From Oceanibium sediminis (GTDB lineage: Bacteria; Pseudomonadota; Alphaproteobacteria; Rhodobacterales; Rhodobacteraceae), in contig NZ_QGNX01000007.1 in NCBI RefSeq assembly GCF_003265325.1, positions 85,696 to 149,695 of the forward strand: a stretch of DNA of 64,000 nucleotides, given 5' to 3'. Position numbers and translations under genes: made by a program. Positions 35,802 to 44,962 of this stretch are shown in pieces (positions within the stretch are counted from its first letter, which is position 1; every line of letters begins with the position of its first letter). Below the pieces are notes generated by a model. The model saw only the letters and a list, made by a program, of their open reading frames with translations, was not told the origin of the DNA and made no database searches.

Positions 35802-36851
35802 TTATTGGTTGCCGCGATCCTGCCGGAACAAACCCAGCTTCTCCTGCGCCACGCGGTCGGAATAGCTGAACAGAACCGACTCGCTCTCCGCCTCATGGGT
35901 TACCCAGGCCCAGCTCGGCGCGACGAAGATATCCTTCGGCCCCCACTCGAACTTCTCTCCACCGATGGTGGTGTGCCCCCCGCCCTCGACGCAGACATAG
36001 ATCGTCGCGTCCGTGGACCGGTAGGCGGCCGATTTGAACCCCTTCGGCAGCAATTGCAGGAAAGCCGCGATGGTCGGCATCGCGTGTCCGCCGTCGATCG
36101 GGTTCACATAGCGCATTTTCAGCCCGTGGCAGGGGTCCCATTCGCCCTGCGCCTTCATCCGCTCCAATGCCTCGCGCGACCGCGCATAGGGGTAGTTGAA
36201 GATCGGAGAGGCCAGCTTCTCCTGTTTGTAATCCACCGGCAGCATGTTGGCGCCATAGCGCGCTAGGCTGTCCCCGGTTTCCCGGCTCACCGGCTGCTCG
36301 TCGTCGCCGTAGCCCTCGGCGAACGAAGCGTCGAAATGGCTGACGATGGGGATGTCGAGGCCGTCGAGCCAGATCATCGGCGCCTCGGTCTGGTTGCCGT
36401 GATCGTGCCAAGCGGTCGGCGGGGTGATGACGAAATCGCCATACTCCATCATCGTACGCTCGCCGTTCACCGCGGTGTGGGCGCCCGATCCGTCCAGCAC
36501 GAAGCGCAACGCCGACTGGCTGTGCCGATGGGCCGGCGCGACTTCGCCCGGCATTACCAGTTGCAACCCTGCATAGAGCGAGGTGGTGATCTTCGACAAC
36601 CCGCGCAGCCCCGGATTCTCCAGGATCAGCACCCGCCGCTCCGCCTCCCTGGCGGTGATCAGCCCGCCCGCCTCCATCAGGTATTCCCTTGCGGCGTCGA
36701 ACTTCCACAGATGCGCGCGGCAGTCGCTCTTCGGCTCCGGCGTGATGATGTCAGACATCACCGCCCAAAGCGGGGTGAAGGCCTGCTTGTCGATCTTGGC
36801 GTAGAACGCCAGCCGCTCCGGCGTCTCCTCGGGCCTGCGTGTCAGGGACAT
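35802..36851 (-). CDS. Gentisate 1,2-dioxygenase
   Basis: 349-aa bicupin that opens the gentisate ring with O2 and Fe(II) to maleylpyruvate. The N-terminal cupin has PAHRHSQSALRFVLDG (iron-binding His pair; near 105) and TPPTAWHDHG near 145; the C-terminal cupin has VEGGGHTTIGG. Length and the GLSKITTSLYAGLQLVMPGE segment fit the family. GAGGAGGA lies just upstream of the ATG. The fragment at 36864-37000 was its operon neighbour; maleylpyruvate isomerase and fumarylpyruvate hydrolase are absent here, so the pathway must be completed elsewhere or is interrupted. Confidence 0.9.
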   Translation of the reverse strand: MSLTRRPEETPERLAFYAKIDKQAFTPLWAVMSDIITPEPKSDCRAHLWKFDAAREYLMEAGGLITAREAERRVLILENPGLRGLSKITTSLYAGLQLVMPGEVAPAHRHSQSALRFVLDGSGAHTAVNGERTMMEYGDFVITPPTAWHDHGNQTEAPMIWLDGLDIPIVSHFDASFAEGYGDDEQPVSRETGDSLARYGANMLPVDYKQEKLASPIFNYPYARSREALERMKAQGEWDPCHGLKMRYVNPIDGGHAMPTIAAFLQLLPKGFKSAAYRSTDATIYVCVEGGGHTTIGGEKFEWGPKDIFVAPSWAWVTHEAESESVLFSYSDRVAQEKLGLFRQDRGNQ

Positions 36852-36863
36852 GGGGCTTCCTCC

Positions 36864-37000
36864 TCAGGCGCTCAGGCCGTTGCCACCATAGATCCACAAA
36901 AGCTGGTCGAACCAATCCTCGGGCGACATGCCGGACATCACGTGGTTGCGGACCGCCGCCTTGGCGTCGTCCGGGTGATAGATCCGGCATTCCCCATTTG
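36864..37000 (-). pseudogene. C-terminal fragment of a gene upstream of gentisate dioxygenase
   Basis: Only the last ~45 residues remain (YHPDDAKAAVRNHVMSGMSP and EDWFDQLLWIYGGNGLSA), ending 12 bases before the dioxygenase start. Beyond ~37000 the frame continues into unrelated sequence. The ending with a W-[IL]-YG motif recalls FAD-dependent salicylate or 3-hydroxybenzoate hydroxylases, which produce gentisate; this identification is tentative. Confidence 0.45.
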
Positions 37001-37489
37001 ACGTTCCTTCCGCGAGGCTACAGCCGCCAAAGGTGACTTTCCAAGCGATTTCTGTCTCCAGCCCTCTGGCAAAGGTGTGTGCCGGCCGCGAAGAGTGGCC
37101 GAGTGTGCTGGCCCTGGCGGTGCTTCCGGAGTCTGTGGAACGTCTGTCAAATTCCAACTAGAAGGAAGAACTTTAGCACTGGAGTTCGATGGAAAGATGT
37201 CCGCGCCTGATGCTGTGGACGGCTCCTACTCCGGCATTGCGATGTACCAAGTTGCGGTGGTTAATCAAGAACGGCAAATTTCGCTTCTTGGCACTTTCTT
37301 GACTTAGCCTCAAAGGCAGAATTCGGGACCGAACCGGACATCTGAAATATTGCTCAAATGGCGACTTCGTCCCGCAGTGCGGCCATTCACTACCCGGATC
37401 TTTCATGCCAATGCAGTCCGCAACGCGGGTCCTTCACTTGGCGGACGCGCTGGAAAGCTCATGGCGTCGCCGCTCATTCGGCCAGCCAC
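37001..37489. other. Junction region without recognisable genes
   Basis: This AT-richer stretch joins the truncated gentisate operon to the phage terminase remnant. One plus frame (37077-37307) has no motif or SD. Probably the product of a recombination or deletion event. Confidence 0.4.
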
Positions 37490-37950
37490 TCAAAGCTTGT
37501 CGGCATCCTCGATGATGATTGGCGCGCGGGTGATGCGCGGCCCGTCGGGATGCACCGAAGGCCGGCTTCCGATGGTGTGGGTTTCCTTGTCTTCAGCCCC
37601 TTCCGGCGGGTCTGTCCCCTCGTAGGTGGTCACGAACTTGATCTCAGCGGCTCCGCAATGCCGCCGTGCTCGGGCCCCAGCGCCAGTCGCTGGCATGCCG
37701 AGGGGCTGAGGCCCGGCTCCGCCATGTAGCGCCCCATCAGTTCCGGCTGCTTGTTGGAGATCGAGAGCCTGAAGGATTGCTGCACGTAGCCCGAGGGCGT
37801 CTTCAGGATGGTTGGCGTCGCCTTCAGCTTCTGCTCTGCCTCGACCCAGCGCCCGTAGCACTGGCGGTAGGCCGCCAGCGCCCTCGGTGACTTCGGGGCG
37901 TTGCCATCGCGGCGTGCGAAGGGCTTGCGGCCTTTGGCCTGAAGCGACAA
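37490..37950 (-). pseudogene. P27-family phage terminase small subunit, decayed
   Basis: From the ATG at 37950: PKSPRALAAYRQCYGRWVEA, then TPTILKTPSGYVQQSFRLSI and ELMGRYMAEPGLSPSACQRL, which matches P27-type small terminase (YxxxxxxWxxAE...KTPSGY...LGLTPSARxRL). The frame ends at 37630, but a different frame continues the same strand to 37490 with charged, sensible sequence, suggesting a frameshift near the end. It shares a short divergent region with the serine recombinase fragment at 37962. Confidence 0.6.
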
Positions 37951-37961
37951 GTAAGTAGGCC

Positions 37962-38110
37962 ATGACCAAACCCATCGTCCGGAAACAGCGCTGCGCCGTC
38001 TACACCCGGAAATCCTCCGAGGAAGGGCTGGAGCAGGAGTTCAACTCGCTCCGCGCTCAGCGGGAATCCTGCGAGGCCTTCTTCGCGAGTCAGCGGTCGG
38101 AGGGCTGGCT
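37962..38110 (+). pseudogene. Large serine recombinase, N-terminal fragment
   Basis: KQRCAVYTRKSSEEGLEQEF continues into NSLRAQRESCEAFFASQRSE, the conserved first ~45 residues of the large serine recombinase family, including the catalytic Ser in YTRKSS. After GW the similarity stops abruptly and the frame wanders into unrelated sequence. The rest of the gene is missing. Confidence 0.75.
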
Positions 38111-38248
38111 TGGCCTTCCAAAGAAACGCAGCCTAAATGGGGAATCGGAGCGGCATCAAACCCTGACAGGTCCAGATCGGCGGTGCGCTCGCCTCTCCGG
38201 TCAGCCGGTCGTGGAAGGGGTATTGGCAACGACGGGCAGCGTGATGGC

Positions 38249-38647
38249 CTAGCCGACACCCAAGATGCACATACCCTTGCGCTTCTCGATCATCCGTACA
38301 TGTTTATGGCGCTTGGCGTGGCGCAGGACCTGCACGACCTTGAAGACCGCAGAGTTCCTGAGCGCCGAGTCCGAGATATCCAGACCACGCTCCGCCATGA
38401 CGCGTTCCGCAAGTTCTCGGGTCGTTAGGTCACCGTCCACTCCGAGGTGCCGTACGCAGATGTCCGCTATCGCGCCATTCTTGTAAAACCCATGGCTCAC
38501 GATATACCGCGCGCGCTGGCGCTCCGGTGCAGCGAAAAGCTCAACCGTCGCATTCACATGCGCTAAATCCTGCTTCCCCGCCGCGATCTGGGCTTCGTAG
38601 GCCTTGATCTGCCCCAGGAACTCGGCCGCTTCTAGGTGAGGTGTCAA
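38249..38647 (-). CDS. Conserved hypothetical protein of mobile-element neighbourhoods
   Basis: 132 aa. An N-terminal helix (AYEAQIAAGKQDLAHVNATV) is followed by a winged-helix-like C-terminus (DLTTRELAERVMAERGLDIS and a conserved basic end HAKRHKHVRMIEKR). To my recollection this family accompanies recombinases and transposases in alphaproteobacteria. Intact and with an ATG, but it lies amid debris, so expression is uncertain. Confidence 0.55.
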   Translation of the reverse strand: MTPHLEAAEFLGQIKAYEAQIAAGKQDLAHVNATVELFAAPERQRARYIVSHGFYKNGAIADICVRHLGVDGDLTTRELAERVMAERGLDISDSALRNSAVFKVVQVLRHAKRHKHVRMIEKRKGMCILGVG

Positions 38648-38795
38648 TGAGCGTTCAAAGTTGACCCGGTTTCAGCGTTTGATTTTGATCCGTCGTTGGG
38701 GTGGCAAAGCCTACAGGCGGGCGGCCCTCACATAGCTAGTCTGCCTGCTGGCGTTCGCGTTGTAGTCAGTTGCGTTGACACCACCGCGGAACCGG

Positions 38796-39569
38796 TCAGC
38801 CCCCCGTTTCAACCGCCTGCGACATGGCTCTGATCGCCCCCATGGCCGCCGACCGCAGAAAGCCCTGATCCGAACTCAGTATGAACGCCGTAGATCCCGC
38901 GTTGGCCTGGGTCGATGCGTCCTCTGGCGACCCGGGCAGGATGGCCACCGGCCGACCGGCACGGAGCGCAGCCTTGTGGATCCGGTCCGTTGCTTCGCGC
39001 ACCCTGCCCACGACATCGTCAGACCCGGCATAGGCTGCGCCCAGGTCACCGCGTCCGATGAACACGCCGTCCAGCCCCTCGACCGCCAGAATATCGTCGA
39101 TGTTATCAACCGCCTCGGGATCCTCGACCATGGCGATGATCGTCACGCGGCTGTCTTCACTGGCCATGTGTTCTGCTTGGCCCGCGCGACCGAAATCGCC
39201 TGCGCGGGTGGTCGGAGAAAATCCGCGCCTGCCGCCGTGATACCGGCCTGCCGCCACGATGGCGTGCGCCGTCTCTGCATCGGTCACATGGGGCACCAGA
39301 ACGCCGTCCGCCCCACAGTCCAGGACCGATAGTATGTTCTCTGCGGCCCCGCTTTGCACCCGGACGATTGCGGCCAGACCGGCGGCACGACAGGCCAGAA
39401 TGATGCGATCCGTCGTTTCGCGGCTGAACGGCGCATGTTCTTCATCGACCACGATGAAATCATATCCGACGCTTCCCATGATCTCTGCCGGCATGGTTGC
39501 TGGCACCTTCAGGAAGGTCCCGAAGAGCACCTCTTTTGCCGTGAATCTTTCCTTGAACCTTTGCTCCAT
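38796..39569 (-). CDS. HpcH/HpaI aldolase family protein
   Basis: 257 aa, normal length for class II pyruvate aldolases, which split 4-hydroxy-2-oxoacids into pyruvate and an aldehyde with a divalent metal. Recognisable parts are VGYDFIVVDEEHAPFSRETT near residues 33-55, DCGADGVLVPHVTDAETA near 85-102, and VEGLDGVFIGRGDLGAAYAG near 165-185. Family members usually have DxEHG where this has DEEHAP. It is the last gene of the IclR/TRAP operon, 4 bases after the metallohydrolase gene, and probably performs the final carbon-carbon cleavage. Confidence 0.85.
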   Translation of the reverse strand: MEQRFKERFTAKEVLFGTFLKVPATMPAEIMGSVGYDFIVVDEEHAPFSRETTDRIILACRAAGLAAIVRVQSGAAENILSVLDCGADGVLVPHVTDAETAHAIVAAGRYHGGRRGFSPTTRAGDFGRAGQAEHMASEDSRVTIIAMVEDPEAVDNIDDILAVEGLDGVFIGRGDLGAAYAGSDDVVGRVREATDRIHKAALRAGRPVAILPGSPEDASTQANAGSTAFILSSDQGFLRSAAMGAIRAMSQAVETGG

Positions 39570-39573
39570 TTTT

Positions 39574-40494
39574 TCAGCCTTCCAGCCCGATCACCGTTGC
39601 CGGATTGGTCGCGACCATGGCGCGCACATCCGCATCCGAATAGCCTAACGCAAGGCAGGTCGCGATGCCGCGCCGCATACCCTGGATCGGGGTCAGCGTA
39701 CCTACCTGCCCCAGATCGGAGGCAAGGATCGTCCTTTCGGGACCGACGCAGTCGATGAAGGCGCGCAGCTCTTCATCCGTCCGATTGCGGAATTTCGATC
39801 CCTCGGCGAAGAAGGCCAGCGAATGTTCGGCATAGGCCCCCATCTCCGCGATCTCCTTCATGTCGTCGAAGGATGCGCCGACAATATCCTCGGGATGGGT
39901 GAAGATCAGCCGTTCGACACGACGCTTGCGGGCCTCGGCAAAGACTTGTTTCGTCTCGGAGACGTGGATATGCCCGCTGGCCAAGGCCAACCCGGTCGCG
40001 GCGACGACGTCCAGAATATCCAGAAGTTCGGGCCGCATCTTCCCGTCCTCGAACAGAGGCACCGCCGAGGCCGGGCGGATCTTTGATGTCGCCGCCGGAT
40101 GGGACCAGCCGGCGGTCTTTTCCCACTCCAGGTGGTTTTCCGCCGCCAGAGTCGGCAGCCAGACAATACGCCCGTCCATCGCGGCGGTATGCTCCACACC
40201 ATAGGGATTCAGGCCGCCCACGACATTGTTCAGCACGATGCCCGAATAGACCTTCGTGGTCAGTTCCGGGTGATGGTTGCGGATCATCCGCGCACACATC
40301 ACACCGGAGTAATCGTGGTCTTTCGTGACAACCGCCCGCAGCCCCGCTTCGGAATACACCTTCGCCAGATCGAGGTGGTCAATCGCCCGGGGGGCGATCG
40401 ACGGGCCGCTGTGGACATGAGGATCGACCGCGCCGCGCAGGATTTCCGTGATGCGGGCGTCTTCTTCGCGCTCGACTGTTTCGATGTCGATCAT
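39574..40494 (-). CDS. DUF6282-type amidohydrolase-like protein
   Basis: 306 aa. The N-terminal DPHVHSGPS gives an HxH metal site. Further His and Glu residues follow (TKDHDYSG; FTHPEDIVG; AEHSLAFFAE) and DLGQVG near the C-terminus; together they match the amidohydrolase/PHP-like plan of DUF6282. A metal-dependent hydrolase of a cyclic amide, lactone or imidic ring is likely. The gene lies between the cupin and the aldolase in the TRAP operon. No characterised function is known to me. Confidence 0.75.
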   Translation of the reverse strand: MIDIETVEREEDARITEILRGAVDPHVHSGPSIAPRAIDHLDLAKVYSEAGLRAVVTKDHDYSGVMCARMIRNHHPELTTKVYSGIVLNNVVGGLNPYGVEHTAAMDGRIVWLPTLAAENHLEWEKTAGWSHPAATSKIRPASAVPLFEDGKMRPELLDILDVVAATGLALASGHIHVSETKQVFAEARKRRVERLIFTHPEDIVGASFDDMKEIAEMGAYAEHSLAFFAEGSKFRNRTDEELRAFIDCVGPERTILASDLGQVGTLTPIQGMRRGIATCLALGYSDADVRAMVATNPATVIGLEG

Positions 40495-40552
40495 TGGCTT
40501 TTCCTTTGAGAGAGTGCCCGGCCTATGACAGCCGGACCCGTGGCGTTGCGGC

Positions 40553-40885
40553 TCAGGCGTATTCGGGCCGGCGCGGGGTAAAGACGTCGAGATTGATCAC
40601 CTCTTCATCGCCCACCACGACCGCGTGGTGCATCGTGTCCGGCGGCACGACCAGCATCCCTCCCGGCCCGAGGCACACCACCTCGTCGCCCACGTGAAAA
40701 TCAACCGAACCAGACACGATGTATGCGATCTGCTCGTGCGGGTGCTTGTGTGGCTTCGGCTCGTGACCGGGTTGCAAACGGTGCAGGGCCACAGTGGCTC
40801 CGTCGCCCGAGAACGCCTTTTGTTCGACGCCTGGGCGGATCTGCTTCCACTCCATATCGTTCCAGTTGATGTTGTGAATGCTCAT
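40553..40885 (-). CDS. Small cupin-domain protein
   Basis: 110 aa, a single cupin barrel. Motif 1 KPHKHPHEQIAYIVSGSVDF carries the two His and Glu metal ligands; motif 2 GGMLVVPPDTMHHAVV carries the His. Small cupins in catabolic operons act as isomerases, dioxygenases or metabolite sensors. Operon context: 58 bases after the DUF6282 start side and 50 bases from the DHOD-like gene. Confidence 0.8.
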   Translation of the reverse strand: MSIHNINWNDMEWKQIRPGVEQKAFSGDGATVALHRLQPGHEPKPHKHPHEQIAYIVSGSVDFHVGDEVVCLGPGGMLVVPPDTMHHAVVVGDEEVINLDVFTPRRPEYA

Positions 40886-40935
40886 GTCAGCTCCTCCTTT
40901 TTCGGTCGCGCCATGGCGGGCGCAGGGGTATACGC

Positions 40936-41988
40936 CTACTCGCTTTGAGGCGGGACGAAGTTCTGCCAGTGGTTCGTCAACTCGGGCATGTCGGCAAAGG
41001 TCTTGCGAGCATCGGCGGCGCGTCCGACCAGATCGGCGACGCTAACACCTTTGCTTCGGCAATAGTCGTCCAGCACCGCCACACTTTCGGAAATCACGTC
41101 GAACCCCCGCAGCATCACGGCCGAGGCCAGGCCGGTTGCAGAGGCCCCTGCCAGCAGCGCGCGAGCCACGTCGTGACCGCCAGTGATGCCGTTGATCCCG
41201 ATCAGCGCCTTACCCGGCCCCAGGGCCGCGCGACACAGCGCCAGCCAGTGACAGGTCAGCGGAAGGTTCCAAAACCCGCCAAAGCCGCCCGAGGTGCCGA
41301 GCATCGGCTCCATCGTGTCCAGATCCGGCAACATGCCCAGCAACCGCCCCGCGACGATGGACGCCTGCGCCCCGGCATCAGCCGCCGACACGGCCAAGTC
41401 CGGAACGTCGCTGGACTGACCGGTCAGCTTGACCCAGACGGGTATGTCCAGCCGTTCCGTCATGGCCCGTGTCAGTGCGCCGACCCGGTCGGCTGCCGTT
41501 TCGGTCGACACCGCACCCTTGGCCGCTTCGCGGCCGTAGGGGGTGCCGATGTTGAACTCCAGCACCCGCAGGCCCGCGGATTGCACTGCCAGCGCCATGT
41601 CGACTGCATGATCCGGATCGGCCAGGATCAAGCTGGGCACCAGTAGACAGTCATGGTTCCGCGCGATCCGGTCCTGCTGAACACATTGTGCCAGCCATTC
41701 CTCGAACCCGAGCGGATGCAGACCCGAGCGCGACAGGATCATCGTCGCCGGATCGGCGTCGGCTCCCCACGCGACAGGCTGCCAGAGGGTATCCAGCGCC
41801 ACGTACTCCGCGGCACGCAACTGCGCCTTGGCAGCTTGGCTTTCATTGGTCGACTTGACCACGACCGCCCCTGCCCCGGCTTCTATCGCCGCCCTCACTC
41901 CGCCGTCAGTAATCATATGTTCGGCAGGGGCCGCAATTACCGGGTTCTTGAGGGCAAGATCGCCAATTCGGGTTTCAAGCATACTCAT
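40936..41988 (-). CDS. Dihydroorotate-dehydrogenase-like FMN enzyme
   Basis: 350 aa TIM-barrel flavoprotein of the DHOD/PreA (dihydropyrimidine dehydrogenase C-terminal) type. LALKNPVIAAPAEHMITDGG is the usual N-terminal stretch (phosphate/substrate side); VWVKLTGQ and GINGITGGHDVARALLAGAS are FMN-binding strands. No ferredoxin domain is fused. It starts 3 bases after the DctM stop, so it is an operon member. In a pathway with an amidohydrolase-like enzyme it could reduce or oxidise a cyclic imide-like ring, by analogy with pyrimidine catabolism. Confidence 0.8.
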   Translation of the reverse strand: MSMLETRIGDLALKNPVIAAPAEHMITDGGVRAAIEAGAGAVVVKSTNESQAAKAQLRAAEYVALDTLWQPVAWGADADPATMILSRSGLHPLGFEEWLAQCVQQDRIARNHDCLLVPSLILADPDHAVDMALAVQSAGLRVLEFNIGTPYGREAAKGAVSTETAADRVGALTRAMTERLDIPVWVKLTGQSSDVPDLAVSAADAGAQASIVAGRLLGMLPDLDTMEPMLGTSGGFGGFWNLPLTCHWLALCRAALGPGKALIGINGITGGHDVARALLAGASATGLASAVMLRGFDVISESVAVLDDYCRSKGVSVADLVGRAADARKTFADMPELTNHWQNFVPPQSE

Positions 41989-41991
41989 CGC

Positions 41992-43269
41992 CTATTCCAT
42001 CAGCAGATCGGGCAGATAGAGGACAAGACCCGGGAAGACCGTGATGATCGCCAGCACGAGGATCGCAAGACCGACCATCGGCAGCGCGTGGATCGAAATC
42101 GCCTCGATCGGCCGTTTAGTCACGCCGGACATCACGTAGAGACACAGGCCCACGGGTGGAGTTGCAAAGCCGATCAGGCAGTTGAACACCACGATCACGC
42201 CTAGGTGGACCGGGTCCATTCCCAGCTGGTTACCAATCGCTATCAGCGCGGGCACCGTCAGAATCAGGATGCCGACCGTGTCCAGGAACATCCCAAGGAC
42301 CAGCAGGATCAGGTTGACCATGATCAGGATCAGCCACTTGTTGTCGGACACCGTGGTCAGGGTAGTCACGACCGCCTGAGGCAGGCGCTCGATCGAGAAG
42401 ATCAGCGACAGGACATGAGCGAATGCGATCAGCAGGTAGATCGCGGCGCTGACGGTCGCGGTGGACAGAAAGACATGCCTCAGGCGCGGCAGCGAAAGTG
42501 CCCGGTACCAAAGCCCGGCGACGATCAGGGAATAGACGACCGCCACCGCGGCCGCTTCGGTCGGGGTGACCACGCCGCCGCGGATACCGCCGATGATGAT
42601 CACAGGCAACAACAGGACGGGCGCACATTTACCGAAGGCCTGCAGGATGTCCATCACGCCCATGGCCGGCAGCTTGGGATAGCCGCGCCGATGCGCGACT
42701 ATCATCGCGTAGACCGACAGGGTAACCGCCAGGATGACGCCCGGCACAATGCCCGCGACGAAGAGCTTGGAAATCGACGTGCCCGACAGGGCTCCGTACA
42801 GGATCATCGCGATCGAGGGCGGCACCAGTGGGGCCATGATCGACGACACACCGATCAGCGCGGCGGAATAATCCTCGTGATAGCCCTGCCGCTTCAACTC
42901 GGGCGTCAGGACAGTGCCAAGCGCGGCGGCATCTGCGGCGGCCGATCCGCTGACCCCGCCAAACAGGAAGCTGCCCCAGATGGCTGTCAACGACAGGCCG
43001 CCGCGAAACCGGCCCACGACCGAATTGGCAAAACCCACCAACCGTTGTGTCAGCCCGCCGACGTCCATCAGGTTACCTGCCAGAATGAACAGCGGAATGG
43101 CCAGCAGGATGAAACTGTCCTGCCCTGCGAACATCCTCTGCGGCACGGCCACCAAGAACCTGAGGTTGTCCGTAGCTAAGAAATATCCGAGCGACGACAG
43201 GCCAAGCACAAAGGCGATCGGGATACCCATCAACAGCGTCGTGAAAAAGAAAACAGCAAGCCAGATCAT
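41992..43269 (-). CDS. TRAP transporter large permease (DctM)
   Basis: 425 aa, twelve-helix DctM protein, ~normal length. FRGGLSLTAIWGSFLFGGVS and SAAADAAALGTVLTPELKRQ near residues 90-130 are typical of the family. It overlaps the DctQ gene by 4 bases. Together they import a dicarboxylate-like or related substrate delivered by the DctP protein at 43858. Confidence 0.95.
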   Translation of the reverse strand: MIWLAVFFFTTLLMGIPIAFVLGLSSLGYFLATDNLRFLVAVPQRMFAGQDSFILLAIPLFILAGNLMDVGGLTQRLVGFANSVVGRFRGGLSLTAIWGSFLFGGVSGSAAADAAALGTVLTPELKRQGYHEDYSAALIGVSSIMAPLVPPSIAMILYGALSGTSISKLFVAGIVPGVILAVTLSVYAMIVAHRRGYPKLPAMGVMDILQAFGKCAPVLLLPVIIIGGIRGGVVTPTEAAAVAVVYSLIVAGLWYRALSLPRLRHVFLSTATVSAAIYLLIAFAHVLSLIFSIERLPQAVVTTLTTVSDNKWLILIMVNLILLVLGMFLDTVGILILTVPALIAIGNQLGMDPVHLGVIVVFNCLIGFATPPVGLCLYVMSGVTKRPIEAISIHALPMVGLAILVLAIITVFPGLVLYLPDLLME

Positions 43270-43793
43270 TCGGCAACCCTCACGGCTTCGGCCTCAGGGT
43301 CCCGGGGGCCACTCAGCAGGCCGACCAGGTTAGCCAGGACATGTATGGAAATAAGCAGGGCGCTGACCGCAATCGAAACGTGCAGCCAGAACATGGTGAC
43401 CGGCAGGGCAACAGCCCGCCCTGCGGCGGTTTTCACGGCGAATTGCCAGCCGTAGTACATGACGAACCCCATTGCAGCCAAGACCAGCAGGCGGCCTGCG
43501 ACCTGTACCGCCAGTGACAGTGGACGCGGCAAGTTGTTTACCAAGAGGTTCATGCCGATCATCTCGCCCCGCGAATAGGCAAGTCCGGCTCCGAGCGACG
43601 AAATCCAGATCATCGTGTATCGCAGCGCTTCTTCTGACCACGACAACGAGGCGCCGACGACATAACGGAAAAAGACCTGCACCGCGGCGATGACGACCAC
43701 GGCCACCATCCCTGTGATCAGCATCGTTTCGAGAACTGCCAGATAGCCACGTACAAAACGCGACATCGCCGCCGGCTCAACTTGGGCCGTCAT
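43266..43793 (-). CDS. TRAP transporter small permease (DctQ)
   Basis: 175 aa from the ATG at 43793, preceded by AGGAGG. The upstream frame to 43946 has no signal and runs into the DctP gene. Four helices; the motif WSEEALRYTMIWISSLGAGL is DctQ-typical. It couples with DctM. Confidence 0.93.
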   Translation of the reverse strand: MTAQVEPAAMSRFVRGYLAVLETMLITGMVAVVVIAAVQVFFRYVVGASLSWSEEALRYTMIWISSLGAGLAYSRGEMIGMNLLVNNLPRPLSLAVQVAGRLLVLAAMGFVMYYGWQFAVKTAAGRAVALPVTMFWLHVSIAVSALLISIHVLANLVGLLSGPRDPEAEAVRVAE

Positions 43794-43857
43794 TTGAACC
43801 TCCTGAAAGTTAGGGGTGGGGACCCGGCTTGCAGGCCCCCTAGTCAGCTGTGCCCTG

Positions 43858-44847
43858 TCACTCGCCGGACGTTGCTGCTTTGACGAAATCCGCGATAAGC
43901 GGATCGCGATCCGAATACTTCTGCAGCACCGGCGCCCATGCCTCACGTAGCTGCGCTTTCAGCTCGTCGCTGGCTTTGGTGACGTTCACGCCTTCGTCGG
44001 CCAGCTTGACCTTCAGTTCTTCGTCGTAGACCTTCACAGCCATCACCTGCGGCTCGACCACGTCGGCTGCAGCCTCGCGCAGGACCGTCTGCTGCTCTTC
44101 TGTCAGGCCATCGAAGATGTCCTTGTTGATCAGAAGCATGCCGGGCCAGAAATAGTGCCCCATAAGCGTCACGTTCTTGGCGGCCTCGAAAAGCCCTTCG
44201 GACTGAATCGAGGTCAGGTTAATCTCGACCGCGTCGATAGTGCCGGTCTCGAGGCCGGAATAGACTTCGCCATATGCCATCGGCGTCGGGTTCACACCGG
44301 TTGCTTTCCAGATATCCAGGAACAGTTCGGTCGGCGCGACGCGCGTCTTCAGCCCGCCGAAATCTTCCATCGTATGCACCGCGCCGCCAGTGCTGAGGAA
44401 ATGGCGCTGTCCGCCTTCATACAGGCCCAGCCCAATCATGCCGTGGCTGCCCAGATTTTCCATGATGGCCTGCGCCTCTGGCGACACGGCCATGCGGGCA
44501 AAATCCTCGTAGGTCTCCATCACATAGGGAAGTTGGAATGCATCGACGGCAGGGTCGAGCGTCGCGAGGGCCGAGGACGAGTTCAACGTCATGTCGACCG
44601 TACCTAGTTGCACGCCTTCCATCAACTCCTTCACGTCGCCCATCTGACGGGCTGGGAAGATGTCGATCTTCATGTCACCGCCTGACTTTTCGTCCACAGC
44701 TTCGGCAAAACGCGCTGCAGCGCCATGAAACGGATGCGATTCGAAGACCGCGTGACCAAGTGTCAGCGTCACAGATTGCCCCAGTACGGGGGTCGCGCTG
44801 ATTGCAAGACCGGCCATCAAGCCACCGAAAGTCGTCGTAATTTTCAT
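43858..44847 (-). CDS. TRAP transporter substrate-binding protein (DctP)
   Basis: 329 aa from the ATG at 44847 with AGGGAGAA upstream. The signal peptide is MKITTTFGGLMAGLAISATP, followed by LGHAVFESHPFHGAAARFAE. The conserved Arg region (GLKTRVAPTELFLDIWKATG) binds the substrate carboxylate in DctP proteins. First gene of the operon that ends at 38796; it follows a regulatory region with AGTTCT/AGAACT half-sites. Confidence 0.95.
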   Translation of the reverse strand: MKITTTFGGLMAGLAISATPVLGQSVTLTLGHAVFESHPFHGAAARFAEAVDEKSGGDMKIDIFPARQMGDVKELMEGVQLGTVDMTLNSSSALATLDPAVDAFQLPYVMETYEDFARMAVSPEAQAIMENLGSHGMIGLGLYEGGQRHFLSTGGAVHTMEDFGGLKTRVAPTELFLDIWKATGVNPTPMAYGEVYSGLETGTIDAVEINLTSIQSEGLFEAAKNVTLMGHYFWPGMLLINKDIFDGLTEEQQTVLREAAADVVEPQVMAVKVYDEELKVKLADEGVNVTKASDELKAQLREAWAPVLQKYSDRDPLIADFVKAATSGE

Positions 44848-44861
44848 TTGCTTCTCCCTAG

Positions 44862-44888
44862 AGTTCTCAATATAAGAACTACAGTTCT
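44862..44888. promoter_or_regulatory. Inverted repeat AGTTCT-N7-AGAACT plus third half-site, probable IclR operator
   Basis: agttct at 44862-44867 and agaact at 44875-44880 form a perfect 6+6 inverted repeat with 7-base spacing; a further agttct follows at 44883-44888. The cluster is in the 115-base region between the divergent DctP and IclR genes, where autoregulated IclR proteins bind. It is 15 bases upstream of the DctP start codon, so binding would repress the operon. Confidence 0.65.
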
Positions 44889-44962
44889 CAGGGTGAGACT
44901 GCCATTTTGGTGGAGATGAGTCAATATCCCTGCCGATACACAAATTCGATCCGGAGGAGGCC

